NCBI GenBank assembly: GCA_945890595.1
Contig: CAMDCQ010000098.1
Span: forward strand, 1-8,460
Direction of reading: 5' to 3'
From: Chitinophaga pinensis
GTDB lineage: Bacteria; Bacteroidota; Bacteroidia; NS11-12g; UBA9320
DNA: 8,460 bases
Positions 1 through 7,542 of this stretch are shown here, piece by piece. The notes under the pieces were generated by a model. The model saw only the letters and a program-made list of their open reading frames with translations, was not told the origin of the DNA and made no database searches. Numbering within the stretch: the first letter of the stretch is position 1; each line of letters starts with the position of its first letter. The position numbers and the translations under genes were made by a program.

Positions 1-1543
1 TTCCAGACGTAGGATTTGGGTATACAGCTAGAGTGTTCAGTGCAGATTGTTTGATGCCCAGTGAGTATGGGGATTCGTATGCTCCGCAATCTATAATGGT
101 GCGCAATACACGCGTGTTGCCATCCATGTCAACCTCGCCAACGGCGGCATAGCTTGGGTCGCCCGCATTTGCAGCATTGGATGAGTCAACTAAATGAAAA
201 TCATAGGTCATTTCATTTTTAAAGTACGGATTGGCAAAGGAAGAATGTTCCTCAAAATTCGAAGTTGTTTTGAAGGCTTCGAGCGTTTTAATATCCGCAT
301 CATTATAGCCGTAAATACTGGTTTCGTTTCCACCTGTAGAGTAATACAAGTTGTAATCCAACACATTTCCTGTTCCATTATCTTTCTTGTAAAAAGACAT
401 TACGTTATACGGGTTTGTAGCGTAAAAAATATTGTTTTTTACGGTTACGTTTTCGCAATACGTCATATTGAGCTCACCTGTCCATGTGTTGTCTTTGTCA
501 TTATCGTATAAGGTATTTCCTGAAACCACGCAGTTTATTACTTTCCCAGTAGTCGTTGGGTAGGAGAATCCACCAACTACAATACCCGCTCGGCTATTGC
601 CATAGCCTACGTTATTAATAAGTTGGACAAATGACGTTTCTTTTCCCTTTTTTTCACAGCCAATGCTAAAACCAACTTGGCCATCTCGACATATATTGTT
701 TTGCACGCTAATCAAGGTGCTGCCGTCTATATAAATTCCTCCAGCGGTGGCAATTGGAGATTTACAATTATACACCTCGTTATTTCTGATCATTCCATGT
801 CTCGCAATGTCTAATGTTGGGTCTGAGCAAATACCATAGTGGCCCGACGCCATTATGCCTATATTGGTAATATCGTGAACAGTATTACCTTCGATTAAAA
901 AGCTATCTACATTTCCAGAAATAGTTAATCCTTCACTATATCCTGTTCTACAATCTGCGATTTCACAGTTAAGGATAGCAATATTGCTATTGGCATTGTT
1001 GGCACTCACTCCTAACACAACTAGTGGATAGGCTTTTTTAAATGAGGTCACGTTTTCAGCAGGATTATTAGAAAAGTGCACGCCTTTGATGGTGCAGTTA
1101 TTTAACGTAATGTTTTGGCAGTTCGAGTTAATATTAACCCCAGAAACATAGTTACTTATTATGTTTTTAAACGTGATGTTTTCTATCGTTAGGAATGCTG
1201 AATTAGAGATAAAAAGCAAGGCCTCTCCTGAGCTAGCAGAAATACCACCTCCGTCTACAATCACGGCATCATTTCCAAAAGGCTTTATGACATTAGGCTC
1301 TGTTGCTGTGCCTGCTTTCCCGTCTAAGTACAAATACTCGGTGTAGGTTCCTGCCATAATTTCAATGGTAGTAGCGGTGGTCATTTGGCTTAGAGCAAAC
1401 TGTATGGTTTGAAAAGGAGCTGCTTTGCTTCCGTCATTACCGTTGCTTCCCGATGGGCTTACGTAGATAGTAGTTTGGGCTATAGATAACGTAGTGAACG
1501 CAACTAAAATAAGGCTAAGGGCAAGTTTGTAAAATGTTGTCAT
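1..1543 (-). CDS. Secreted right-handed parallel beta-helix protein with T9SS C-terminal sorting signal (3' end missing)
   Basis: Reading the minus strand from the ATG at 1543 gives 514 uninterrupted codons that leave the window at base 1. Residues 1-22 are a signal peptide (hydrophobic run LALSLILVAF, likely cut after SIA). A DUF1565-like opening follows (IYVSPSGSNGNDGS, 26-39). Residues about 115-405 form some ten beta-helix coils with recurring Asn-turn motifs at 121, 147, 191, 218, 253, 281, 309, 341, 369 and 396. The stretch DMDGNTR...IIDCGAYES (472-491) resembles the end of choice-of-anchor Q proteins. The last visible residues, VYPNPTSG (507-514), open a type IX secretion sorting domain, so the protein should cross the outer membrane and be released or surface-anchored. 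Family members are often polysaccharide lyases or carbohydrate-binding proteins. I see no catalytic residues that fix an activity. There are 11 cysteines, many for a secreted protein. Confidence 0.9.
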   Translation of the reverse strand, partial: MTTFYKLALSLILVAFTTLSIAQTTIYVSPSGSNGNDGSKAAPFQTIQFALSQMTTATTIEIMAGTYTEYLYLDGKAGTATEPNVIKPFGNDAVIVDGGGISASSGEALLFISNSAFLTIENITFKNIISNYVSGVNINSNCQNITLNNCTIKGVHFSNNPAENVTSFKKAYPLVVLGVSANNANSNIAILNCEIADCRTGYSEGLTISGNVDSFLIEGNTVHDITNIGIMASGHYGICSDPTLDIARHGMIRNNEVYNCKSPIATAGGIYIDGSTLISVQNNICRDGQVGFSIGCEKKGKETSFVQLINNVGYGNSRAGIVVGGFSYPTTTGKVINCVVSGNTLYDNDKDNTWTGELNMTYCENVTVKNNIFYATNPYNVMSFYKKDNGTGNVLDYNLYYSTGGNETSIYGYNDADIKTLEAFKTTSNFEEHSSFANPYFKNEMTYDFHLVDSSNAANAGDPSYAAVGEVDMDGNTRVLRTIIDCGAYESPYSLGIKQSALNTLAVYPNPTSG

Positions 1544-1560
1544 ATAGGTATATATATGTT

Positions 1561-1592
1561 CAAATGTAGCATTTTTAGGTAAATACTATAAA
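1561..1592 (-). promoter_or_regulatory. Bacteroidota-type promoter of the beta-helix gene
   Basis: On the minus strand, TACATTTG (1568 down to 1561) is a perfect match to the Bacteroidota -7 consensus TAnnTTTG. About 26 bases upstream, centre to centre, lies TTTA (1592-1589), a 3-of-4 match to the -33 element TTTG. Transcription would start near 1557, giving a leader of about 14 bases. No Shine-Dalgarno sequence precedes the ATG, as is usual in this phylum. Confidence 0.6.
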
Positions 1593-1656
1593 GTGTAATA
1601 ATTAAAGAACGGAAAATCAGTTCTCTTGTTGGATAGTTCAATCTAAAATCATCATG

Positions 1657-1664
1657 TATCATTG
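1657..1664 (+). promoter_or_regulatory. Candidate -7 box for the oligopeptidase B gene
   Basis: TATCATTG matches TAnnTTTG at 7 of 8 positions, with A for T at position 5. It ends four bases before the ATG at 1669. There is no good -33 element at the expected distance; the nearest TTG, at 1629-1631, is a few bases too far upstream. If real, the transcript would begin at or just before 1669, which would exclude the upstream ATG at 1654. This is a weak call: it is the best match in an AT-rich gap. Confidence 0.3.
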
Positions 1665-1668
1665 CACC

Positions 1669-3720
1669 ATGCAAGCACCAAAGGCAAAGAAGATACCCAA
1701 AGAGCACAACATACATGGAGACGTGCGAATAGATAATTACTACTGGCTTAGAGATCGTGAAAACCAAGAAGTTATTGACTACTTAAACGCCGAAAATGCG
1801 TATTGCAAAGAGGTACTAAAACCTACTGAACCATTGCAAGAAAAATTATATGAAGAAATAGTAGGCCGCATAAAAAAAGATGACGAGTCTGTACCGTATA
1901 AGAAAAAAGGATATTGGTACTACACAAGATTTACAGAAGAGTCTCAATACCCAATTTACTGTCGTAAGAAGGATAGCATGGAGAATAAAGAACAGATTCT
2001 TATGGATGTAAATGTGATGGCCGAAGGACATAAATATTACAGCGTAGGTGGTTTGAGTCTAAGTCCTGATGAAAAATACATGGTGTACGGAGAAGATACG
2101 GTGAGTCGTAGAATATATACCCTCAAAATGAAGAGCATGGAAACCGGTGAAATTCTAGATTTAAATATACCAGGAACTACGGGTGGAGCTTGTTGGGCGG
2201 AAGACAGTCAGACTATTTTTTATACCATGAAAGACGAAACCACCCTGCGATCTGCCAAGGTTATGTCGTACAACTTAGTAACAAAAGAAGAAATAGTTCG
2301 ATTTGTAGAAAAGGACGATACGTTTAATTGCGGTGTTTATAAAAGCAAAAGCGAAAAATATATTATCATCAGTTCGGGAGCGAGCATCACATCTGAATAT
2401 CAGTTTATCTTAGCCACAAATCCCCAAGATACCTTTAAAATATTCCAAAAGCGTGTACGCGGAATGGAGTATAGTATCAGTCATTTTGAAAATAAATGGT
2501 ATGTAATGACCAACTGGGATGCTCATAATTTTAAACTGATGGAAACGGCGGAGTTACTTACCGAAAGAAAAAACTGGGTGGAGGTTATAGCTCATCGGGA
2601 AGATACGTTGCTAGAAGGACAAGAGGTTTTTAGCAATTTTATGGTAATTGAAGAACGCCGTAATGGTCAAAATCACCTTCGAATTATCAATCAGAAAACG
2701 CAAGAGGAGCATTATATGCAGTTTGATTCTGAAACATATGATTGCTGGACCAGCACCAATCCAGATTTTGACAGTGAGATTTTGCGATTTGGATATACAA
2801 GCATGACAACTCCTAGCTCGGTATATGATTATGATATGAATACCCGAGATAAAGTGCTTCTTAAGCAGCAAGAAGTAGTAGGCGGGTACGATGAGAGTTT
2901 GTACGACAGCAAACGATTGTGGGTTACGGCAAGAGATGGCGAAAAAGTGCCCATGAGCTTAGTATACAAAAAATCTAGTGCGGAAGAGACAAAAGAAAAT
3001 AGGAAAGGAGCTCCGTTACTTTTATATGCATATGGTTCTTACGGCCACTCGTTAGATCCCTATTTTAGTTCGGTAAGACTTAGTTTGCTGGACAGAGGGT
3101 TTGTATACGTAATAGCGCATATACGCGGCGGCGAAGACTTAGGTAGAATGTGGTATGAAAACGGTAAACTGTTGGCAAAATTGAATACTTTTTTTGATTT
3201 TATCGATTGTGCCGATTACCTGATAGCTGAAAAATGGACTACACCAAAACAATTGTATGCAGAAGGCGGAAGTGCCGGAGGATTGCTAATGGGTGCAGTA
3301 GTAAATTTTAGACCGGAACTTTGGAATGGAGTGATTGCACAAGTGCCATTTGTAGATGTGGTAACCACCATGCTAGACGAAACAATACCACTTACCACAG
3401 GAGAGTATGACGAATGGGGAAATCCGAATGAAGAAGAATATTACCATTACATAAAAAGCTATTCACCTTACGATAATATAGAAGCTAAAGAGTACCCGAA
3501 TATGTTCATCACCACAGGCTTGCACGATAGTCAAGTGCAGTACTGGGAACCCGCCAAATGGATTGCTAAGTTACGAGACATGAAAACAGATACCAATATG
3601 TTGATCATGGATTGCAATATGGAAACCGGACATGGCGGAGCAAGTGGTCGATTTGAAGCGCTTAAAGAAACCGCCAAAGAGTTTGCATTCTTATTTATGC
3701 TAGAGGGCATAACCGATTAA
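1669..3720 (+). CDS. ptrB: Oligopeptidase B (S9A serine peptidase)
   Basis: Serine peptidase that cuts short peptides after Arg or Lys, normally cytoplasmic; no signal peptide is visible. From the ATG at 1669 the protein has 683 residues, the usual family length. Numbering from the in-frame ATG at 1654 (add 5), an N-terminal segment with HGDVRIDNYYWLRDR (21-35) leads into a seven-bladed propeller (about 75-410) and then the alpha/beta-hydrolase domain (about 415-688). The catalytic triad is intact: Ser540 in GGSAGG, Asp625 in TGLHDSQVQYWEPAKW, His660 in GHGGASGRF. The S1 acidic pair of the family appears as Glu584 and Asp586 (TTGEYDEWGNP). I chose 1669 because relatives begin close to M-x-A-P-x-A-K-K-I-P; 1654 would add only MYHCT. 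The next gene starts 19 bases downstream, so co-transcription is plausible. Transcribed divergently from the beta-helix gene. Confidence 0.95.
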   Translation: MQAPKAKKIPKEHNIHGDVRIDNYYWLRDRENQEVIDYLNAENAYCKEVLKPTEPLQEKLYEEIVGRIKKDDESVPYKKKGYWYYTRFTEESQYPIYCRKKDSMENKEQILMDVNVMAEGHKYYSVGGLSLSPDEKYMVYGEDTVSRRIYTLKMKSMETGEILDLNIPGTTGGACWAEDSQTIFYTMKDETTLRSAKVMSYNLVTKEEIVRFVEKDDTFNCGVYKSKSEKYIIISSGASITSEYQFILATNPQDTFKIFQKRVRGMEYSISHFENKWYVMTNWDAHNFKLMETAELLTERKNWVEVIAHREDTLLEGQEVFSNFMVIEERRNGQNHLRIINQKTQEEHYMQFDSETYDCWTSTNPDFDSEILRFGYTSMTTPSSVYDYDMNTRDKVLLKQQEVVGGYDESLYDSKRLWVTARDGEKVPMSLVYKKSSAEETKENRKGAPLLLYAYGSYGHSLDPYFSSVRLSLLDRGFVYVIAHIRGGEDLGRMWYENGKLLAKLNTFFDFIDCADYLIAEKWTTPKQLYAEGGSAGGLLMGAVVNFRPELWNGVIAQVPFVDVVTTMLDETIPLTTGEYDEWGNPNEEEYYHYIKSYSPYDNIEAKEYPNMFITTGLHDSQVQYWEPAKWIAKLRDMKTDTNMLIMDCNMETGHGGASGRFEALKETAKEFAFLFMLEGITD

Positions 3721-3739
3721 ATCACTATTTATAGAATTG

Positions 3740-4369
3740 ATGAAAAACAAACTAATAGCGATAGCACTTTTTGCTATGTCAGCGTGTAATTCTCCAAGCA
3801 AATGGCAAAACGGCGAGGTTGTGGTGGAGGAATCGCCGAAAATACTGGATGACTATGGTAAAAAAATAGTCAATTACCAAGATAGTATAAGTGCCATTTT
3901 TTTGAGTGGTTCCAATGGTGTCTTGTCTAAAAAAGATGTCTCTGCATTGGGTCACCTTCATTTTTATGAGCCAAACGAAGCGTATAAAATCCCAGCGGTT
4001 TTTACTAAAATAGAAGATGGTAAAGTATTCCAAATGAAGACCAATACCGATAGACTTCCAGAGTATAGAACATATGGTAGTTTACGTTTCGAAATGGATG
4101 GTGTAGCGCACTCGCTTACGTTATACCAAAGTGTAGAAATGCCAGATTACTTATTTTGCCCTTTTAAAGATCTGACCAATGGTAATGAAACTTATGGAGG
4201 AGGAAGATATTTAGACTTTAAACTGGCTGATTTAAACGAACCTGTCATTGATTTTAATTACTGCTATAACCCGTATTGTGCGTATAATTCAGAATACTCA
4301 TGCCCTATTCCGCCGTATGAAAATCACCTAAAAGTGAATATACCCGCAGGCGAAAAGAAGTGGCATTAA
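3740..4369 (+). CDS. DUF1684 domain lipoprotein of unknown function
   Basis: A 209-residue protein starting at the ATG at 3740; a TTG directly upstream (3737) is in frame, but the ATG is the natural start. Residues 1-15 form a short lipoprotein signal with lipobox MSAC and Cys16 as the lipidated residue. Met at the -3 position is less usual than Leu. The rest fits DUF1684: SALGHLHFYEP (68-78), YGSLRFEMDG (112-121), the hallmark CPFKDLTNGNETYGGGRYLD (140-159), DFNYCYNPYCAYN (171-183), CPIPPYENHL (188-197) and IPAGEK (201-206). No enzymatic role is established for DUF1684 that I can name with confidence. The dense invariant motifs with Asp, Asn, Tyr and Gly suggest a ligand- or metal-binding site. 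Directly after the lipid Cys come NSPS, without an acidic stretch, so a periplasm-facing lipoprotein is likely. Probably co-transcribed with ptrB. Confidence 0.9.
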   Translation: MKNKLIAIALFAMSACNSPSKWQNGEVVVEESPKILDDYGKKIVNYQDSISAIFLSGSNGVLSKKDVSALGHLHFYEPNEAYKIPAVFTKIEDGKVFQMKTNTDRLPEYRTYGSLRFEMDGVAHSLTLYQSVEMPDYLFCPFKDLTNGNETYGGGRYLDFKLADLNEPVIDFNYCYNPYCAYNSEYSCPIPPYENHLKVNIPAGEKKWH

Positions 4370-4385
4370 GTTGAATAGTATTTTA

Positions 4386-4393
4386 TACTTTCG
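4386..4393 (+). promoter_or_regulatory. Likely -7 box for the threonine dehydrogenase gene
   Basis: TACTTTCG matches TAnnTTTG at 7 of 8 positions and sits 15 bases before the ATG at 4409, implying a leader of roughly 10-12 bases. The expected -33 region falls on the last codons of the DUF1684 gene and shows no clear TTTG. The 39-base gap (4370-4408) is too short for much else. Readthrough from ptrB is also possible because no terminator is visible. Confidence 0.45.
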
Positions 4394-4408
4394 CATCCAA
4401 AATTAGCA

Positions 4409-5368
4409 ATGGCTGAAACTATACTTGTATTAGGAGCTTGTGGCCAAGTGGGCACCGAGCTGGTAGAAAATTTGCAGAATATTCATGGTGAAAGCAATGT
4501 GATATCAAGTGATATTCGTAAATCTGATCACCGTGTTTTTGCTAATGGCATTTTTGAGACACTCGATGTTCTCGACAAAAAAAAGATAGCAGAAGTGTTC
4601 GCTAAATACAAACCAACAGTGGTCTATCATTTAGCTGCTTTACTTTCTGCCACAGCAGAAGCTAATCCTAAATTCGGTTGGGAGCTCAATATGGACGGTA
4701 CTTTTAATATTTTTGATGCCTGTCTAGAATACGGAGTTAAACGTATATTCTGGCCAAGTTCTATTGCTGTTTTTGGACCTACCACTCCAAGAGTAAATAC
4801 ACCTCAAAGTACAATCTTAGAACCGAGTACAGTCTACGGGATTACTAAGTTAGCTGGCGAGCGTTACTGCGAATATTATTATAACCGATACGGACTAGAT
4901 GTTAGAAGTATAAGATATCCGGGTCTTATTGGTTGGAAATCACTGCCAGGTGGCGGCACAACAGATTACGCGGTAGATATTTTTCATCAGGCGCTAAAAA
5001 CAAGTACGTACGAGTGCTTTTTGAGTGGTGACACAACTTTGCCTATGATGCATATGGAAGATGCGGTAAGAGCTACCTTAGAGATTGTGGAAGCTCCATC
5101 TAATATTATACAGATACGAAGCAGCTACAATATAGCGGGTGTATCGTTCAATCCTGAGGAACTTACGGCTGAAATCAAAAAACACATTCCTGATTTTACC
5201 ATAACCTACCAACCTGATCACAGACAAAAGATTGCCAATAGCTGGCCGCAAAGTATAGACGATAGCAAAGCGCGAGCAGACTGGAATTGGAGTGAAAAAT
5301 ACAATCTGGAAAAGCTGACCAGTAACATGCTTGAAAATATAAAAGCAACTGTACTAGGCGCTAAATAA
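4409..5368 (+). CDS. tdh: L-threonine 3-dehydrogenase, SDR type (NAD-dependent)
   Basis: Oxidises L-threonine to 2-amino-3-oxobutanoate with NAD+, the first step of threonine breakdown to glycine and acetyl-CoA (the second step, by Kbl, is not encoded here). The 319 residues match the short-chain, UDP-galactose-epimerase-like form of the enzyme, known from Flavobacterium and animals, not the zinc alcohol-dehydrogenase form of E. coli. The Rossmann motif GACGQVG lies at 9-15, with Asp35 placed to bind the NAD ribose. The catalytic residues are Ser117/Ser118 (WPSSIAVFGP) and YGITK (Tyr143, Lys147). PGLIGWKSLPGGGTTDYAVD (171-190), TLPMMHMEDAVRAT (210-223), IRSSYNIAG (236-244) and SWPQSIDDSKAR (278-289) are signatures of this subgroup and set it apart from generic sugar epimerases. 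Cytoplasmic. Faces the E1 gene convergently across 41 bases. Confidence 0.92.
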   Translation: MAETILVLGACGQVGTELVENLQNIHGESNVISSDIRKSDHRVFANGIFETLDVLDKKKIAEVFAKYKPTVVYHLAALLSATAEANPKFGWELNMDGTFNIFDACLEYGVKRIFWPSSIAVFGPTTPRVNTPQSTILEPSTVYGITKLAGERYCEYYYNRYGLDVRSIRYPGLIGWKSLPGGGTTDYAVDIFHQALKTSTYECFLSGDTTLPMMHMEDAVRATLEIVEAPSNIIQIRSSYNIAGVSFNPEELTAEIKKHIPDFTITYQPDHRQKIANSWPQSIDDSKARADWNWSEKYNLEKLTSNMLENIKATVLGAK

Positions 5369-5409
5369 ACACAGCATCGGCCAAAAGCCTATTTCATTTT
5401 CTTGGTAAT

Positions 5410-7461
5410 TTAGTAGCTTAATAAATCAGCTATTGCACGCGCTACTTTATCCGCATTCGGAAGCATTTCTTTTTCCAAATCTACGTTAAGAGGAACGGCT
5501 GGTAAATCGAGCGAACCTACACATCTTACGGGAGCGTCTAACTGCTGAAAACAGTGTTCTTGAATTCTACCGGCAATGGCCTGTGCAAACGAATTGTTAA
5601 GCGTTTCTTCTGTAAGTACAATCACCTTTCCATGACGCTTTACGCTAGCGTATATAGCGTCGTTATCACAAGGACTTAACGTTCTTAAATCAACTATCTC
5701 TACCTGACCGGGGAATGATTTTGAAGCATTAGTAGCCCACCAAACACCCATACCGTAGGTTATAATTGTAAGTGATTCACCATTTTCTAACGCTTCCTCA
5801 CTTGCCTCTTGATGTATACGTGCTTTGCCCAAAGGGATAATGTAATCCTTACTTGGTTCAGGCGATTTAGCACCTTCTGTCCCTGGCACTTTACTCCAGT
5901 ATAATCCTTTGTGCTCAAACATTACCACGGGATTTGGGTCGTAAAAAGCAGCTTTCATAAGCCCTTTCATATCTGCAGCGTTGCTTGGGTACACTATTTT
6001 TATGCCTTTTATGGGTAAAATAGAAGATTCATTTGTGCCACTGTGATAAGGTCCGCCACCGCCGTAGGCGCCAGTAGGCACGCGTATCACGGCTTGTACT
6101 GGGAATTTACCGCCACTTAAATAACTGCTCTTAGACAATTCGGTTACCAACTGATTGATTCCTGGCCAGATATAATCTGCAAATTGTACTTCTACAATAG
6201 GTTTGCAACCTACGGCACTCATTCCTGCCGTAGAACCTATAATATAGGCTTCTTGTATTGGGGTGTTAAAAACACGGTGTTTTCCATGTTTTTGCGCAAG
6301 TGTAGCAGCTTCTCTGAATACACCTCCTAGTCGGTGACCTACGTCTTGACCATAAAGTAAGGCTTCAGGGTGGTCCGTAAGAATCTCGTCAACAGCGTGC
6401 AAAGCAGCATCAACCATAATGATCGTTTCTGCATTTAGTGGGTGTCTATCGCCTAATTCTGCTGTTACAGTTGTTTGTGCTAATACAAAATCAGTTACGG
6501 TGTCAAGTGCAGGAGCACTGGCTGCTTTTGCTCGTTCAAAATCACTTAAAACTTCTTGTTCGGCTGTTGCCTGAAGTTCCTCTATTTTGTAGGGTCTAAC
6601 CCCTTTAATTTTGGCTTGCTCGATTAAAAATACAAGAGGATCTTCCTTCTGATCTTCTTCCAAATCATCCCTATACCATTCGCTTCGTACACCGCTAGTA
6701 TGGTGGCCAAGTAAAGGCACTTTGGCATGTACAAGCATGGGTTTTTGGTTCATGCGAACCCACTTAACCGCCTTGCTCATTTCAGCATAACTCTCTTCAA
6801 AATTACTGCCGTCAACTTGTGCTCTTCGTATTCCTTTAAATCCAGCCGCAAACTCATAGGCATTCATAGCTCGCATTTCTGCGCCACTAGCACTTATACC
6901 CCAGTCATTGTCCTGTACCAAATAGAGAATAGGGAGTTGATGCAAAGCAGCCATTTGAAGTGCTTCAGAAACTTCCCCTTCTGTCATAGATCCATCGCCT
7001 ATAGAACATACTACGATAGAGCCATTGGTGCCAATCTCATTCAGTTTATTGTTTTTAAGATACTGAAGCCCATGCGCTATGCCCGTAGTAGGAATAGCCT
7101 GCATACCCGTAGCACTGCTCTGATGTGCAATTTTAGGTTTGTCTGCATCTAATAATGATGGGTGAGAATAGTATGTACGACCACCCGAAAACGGATCGTC
7201 TCCTTTAGCCAAAAGTTGTAGCATAAGCTGATAGGGTGTCATGCCAATACCCAACAATATAGATTCGTCTCGATAATAAGGCGCCACCCAGTCAATCTCT
7301 TTTAATTGATAAGCTGTGGCTAGCTGAATTGCTTCATGTCCTTTAGAAGTACTGTGCACATAGCTGGTAATCTGCCTATTATCGTCATAGATTTTAGCCA
7401 TTGCCCTAGCTTTAAATATGTCTAGCAGCGCTCTTTCGTATACTGATTTTTTAATGTGCAT
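5410..7461 (-). CDS. Fused E1 alpha/beta subunit of a 2-oxoacid (probably branched-chain) dehydrogenase
   Basis: Thiamine-diphosphate enzyme that decarboxylates 2-oxoacids and passes the acyl group to the lipoyl domain of an E2 partner, which is not in the window. The 683 residues carry both E1 subunits in one chain. The alpha part is about 1-290, with the ThDP/Mg motif GDGSMTEGEVSEA (155-167) ending at Asn185 in QDNDWGIS and the active-site loop GHHTSGVRSEWYR (252-264). An Ala/Glu-rich linker lies at about 291-340. The beta part is about 345-683, with GQDV (371-374), Glu404 in NTPIQEAY as the likely ThDP-activating Glu, VQFADYIWPG (425-434) and GGGGPYHSG (467-475) containing the active-site His473. 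This fused form is common in Bacteroidota and is usually annotated as branched-chain 2-oxoacid dehydrogenase. The substrate cannot be fixed from sequence; pyruvate or 2-oxobutanoate are alternatives. Upstream is a structured intergenic region shared with a divergent lipoprotein gene. Confidence 0.92.
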   Translation of the reverse strand: MHIKKSVYERALLDIFKARAMAKIYDDNRQITSYVHSTSKGHEAIQLATAYQLKEIDWVAPYYRDESILLGIGMTPYQLMLQLLAKGDDPFSGGRTYYSHPSLLDADKPKIAHQSSATGMQAIPTTGIAHGLQYLKNNKLNEIGTNGSIVVCSIGDGSMTEGEVSEALQMAALHQLPILYLVQDNDWGISASGAEMRAMNAYEFAAGFKGIRRAQVDGSNFEESYAEMSKAVKWVRMNQKPMLVHAKVPLLGHHTSGVRSEWYRDDLEEDQKEDPLVFLIEQAKIKGVRPYKIEELQATAEQEVLSDFERAKAASAPALDTVTDFVLAQTTVTAELGDRHPLNAETIIMVDAALHAVDEILTDHPEALLYGQDVGHRLGGVFREAATLAQKHGKHRVFNTPIQEAYIIGSTAGMSAVGCKPIVEVQFADYIWPGINQLVTELSKSSYLSGGKFPVQAVIRVPTGAYGGGGPYHSGTNESSILPIKGIKIVYPSNAADMKGLMKAAFYDPNPVVMFEHKGLYWSKVPGTEGAKSPEPSKDYIIPLGKARIHQEASEEALENGESLTIITYGMGVWWATNASKSFPGQVEIVDLRTLSPCDNDAIYASVKRHGKVIVLTEETLNNSFAQAIAGRIQEHCFQQLDAPVRCVGSLDLPAVPLNVDLEKEMLPNADKVARAIADLLSY

Positions 7462-7471
7462 TCTTGCTAAT

Positions 7472-7481
7472 AAGAATTCTT
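7472..7481. promoter_or_regulatory. 10-bp perfect palindrome in the E1 gene leader
   Basis: AAGAATTCTT is its own reverse complement. It lies between the likely -7 box (7499-7492) and the E1 start codon (7461), roughly +6 to +15 of the predicted transcript. This is a classic place for a repressor operator, but the sequence is AT-rich and short, so chance is possible. Confidence 0.3.
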
Positions 7482-7491
7482 TTTATGGTTG

Positions 7492-7523
7492 CAAGTTTAG
7501 GCTTAAATTTACTAAGATGAAAA
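7492..7523 (-). promoter_or_regulatory. Likely promoter of the fused E1 gene
   Basis: On the minus strand, TAAACTTG (7499 down to 7492) matches the -7 consensus TAnnTTTG at 7 of 8 positions. TTTT at 7523-7520 lies at the right distance for the -33 TTTG element. Transcription would start near 7487, giving a leader of about 26 bases. A second, weaker -7-like sequence, TAAATTTA, overlaps a few bases further upstream (7511-7504). Confidence 0.45.
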
Positions 7524-7542
7524 TGCATCAAAGGTTAAGATG

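Noticed and set aside
194..511. Plus-strand open frame of 105 codons
   Set aside because: It lies entirely antisense to the beta-helix coding sequence, whose own frame is continuous and has clear family motifs; the antisense translation has no recognisable features.
1654..1668. Upstream in-frame ATG for oligopeptidase B (adds MYHCT)
   Set aside because: The extension is outside the family's conserved start and overlaps a candidate -7 box; the ATG at 1669 fits better.
1540..1767. Minus-strand open frame of 75 codons with hydrophobic stretches
   Set aside because: It spans the divergent promoter region and the conserved 5' end of oligopeptidase B, and overlaps the beta-helix start; no promoter or homology supports it.
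3737..3739. TTG start for the DUF1684 gene
   Set aside because: The immediately following ATG at 3740 gives a normal lipoprotein signal; the TTG adds one residue and nothing else.
5379..5402. Possible terminator between tdh and the E1 gene (GGC-CAAAA-GCC then a T-rich stretch)
   Set aside because: The stem is only 3 bp. The alternative pairing TAGGC (5355-5359) with GCCTA (5387-5391) is 5 bp and starts inside tdh. Position is right but the structure is not convincing.
6727..7152. Plus-strand open frame of 141 codons
   Set aside because: Antisense to the conserved E1 alpha domain including the ThDP motif; a shadow frame.
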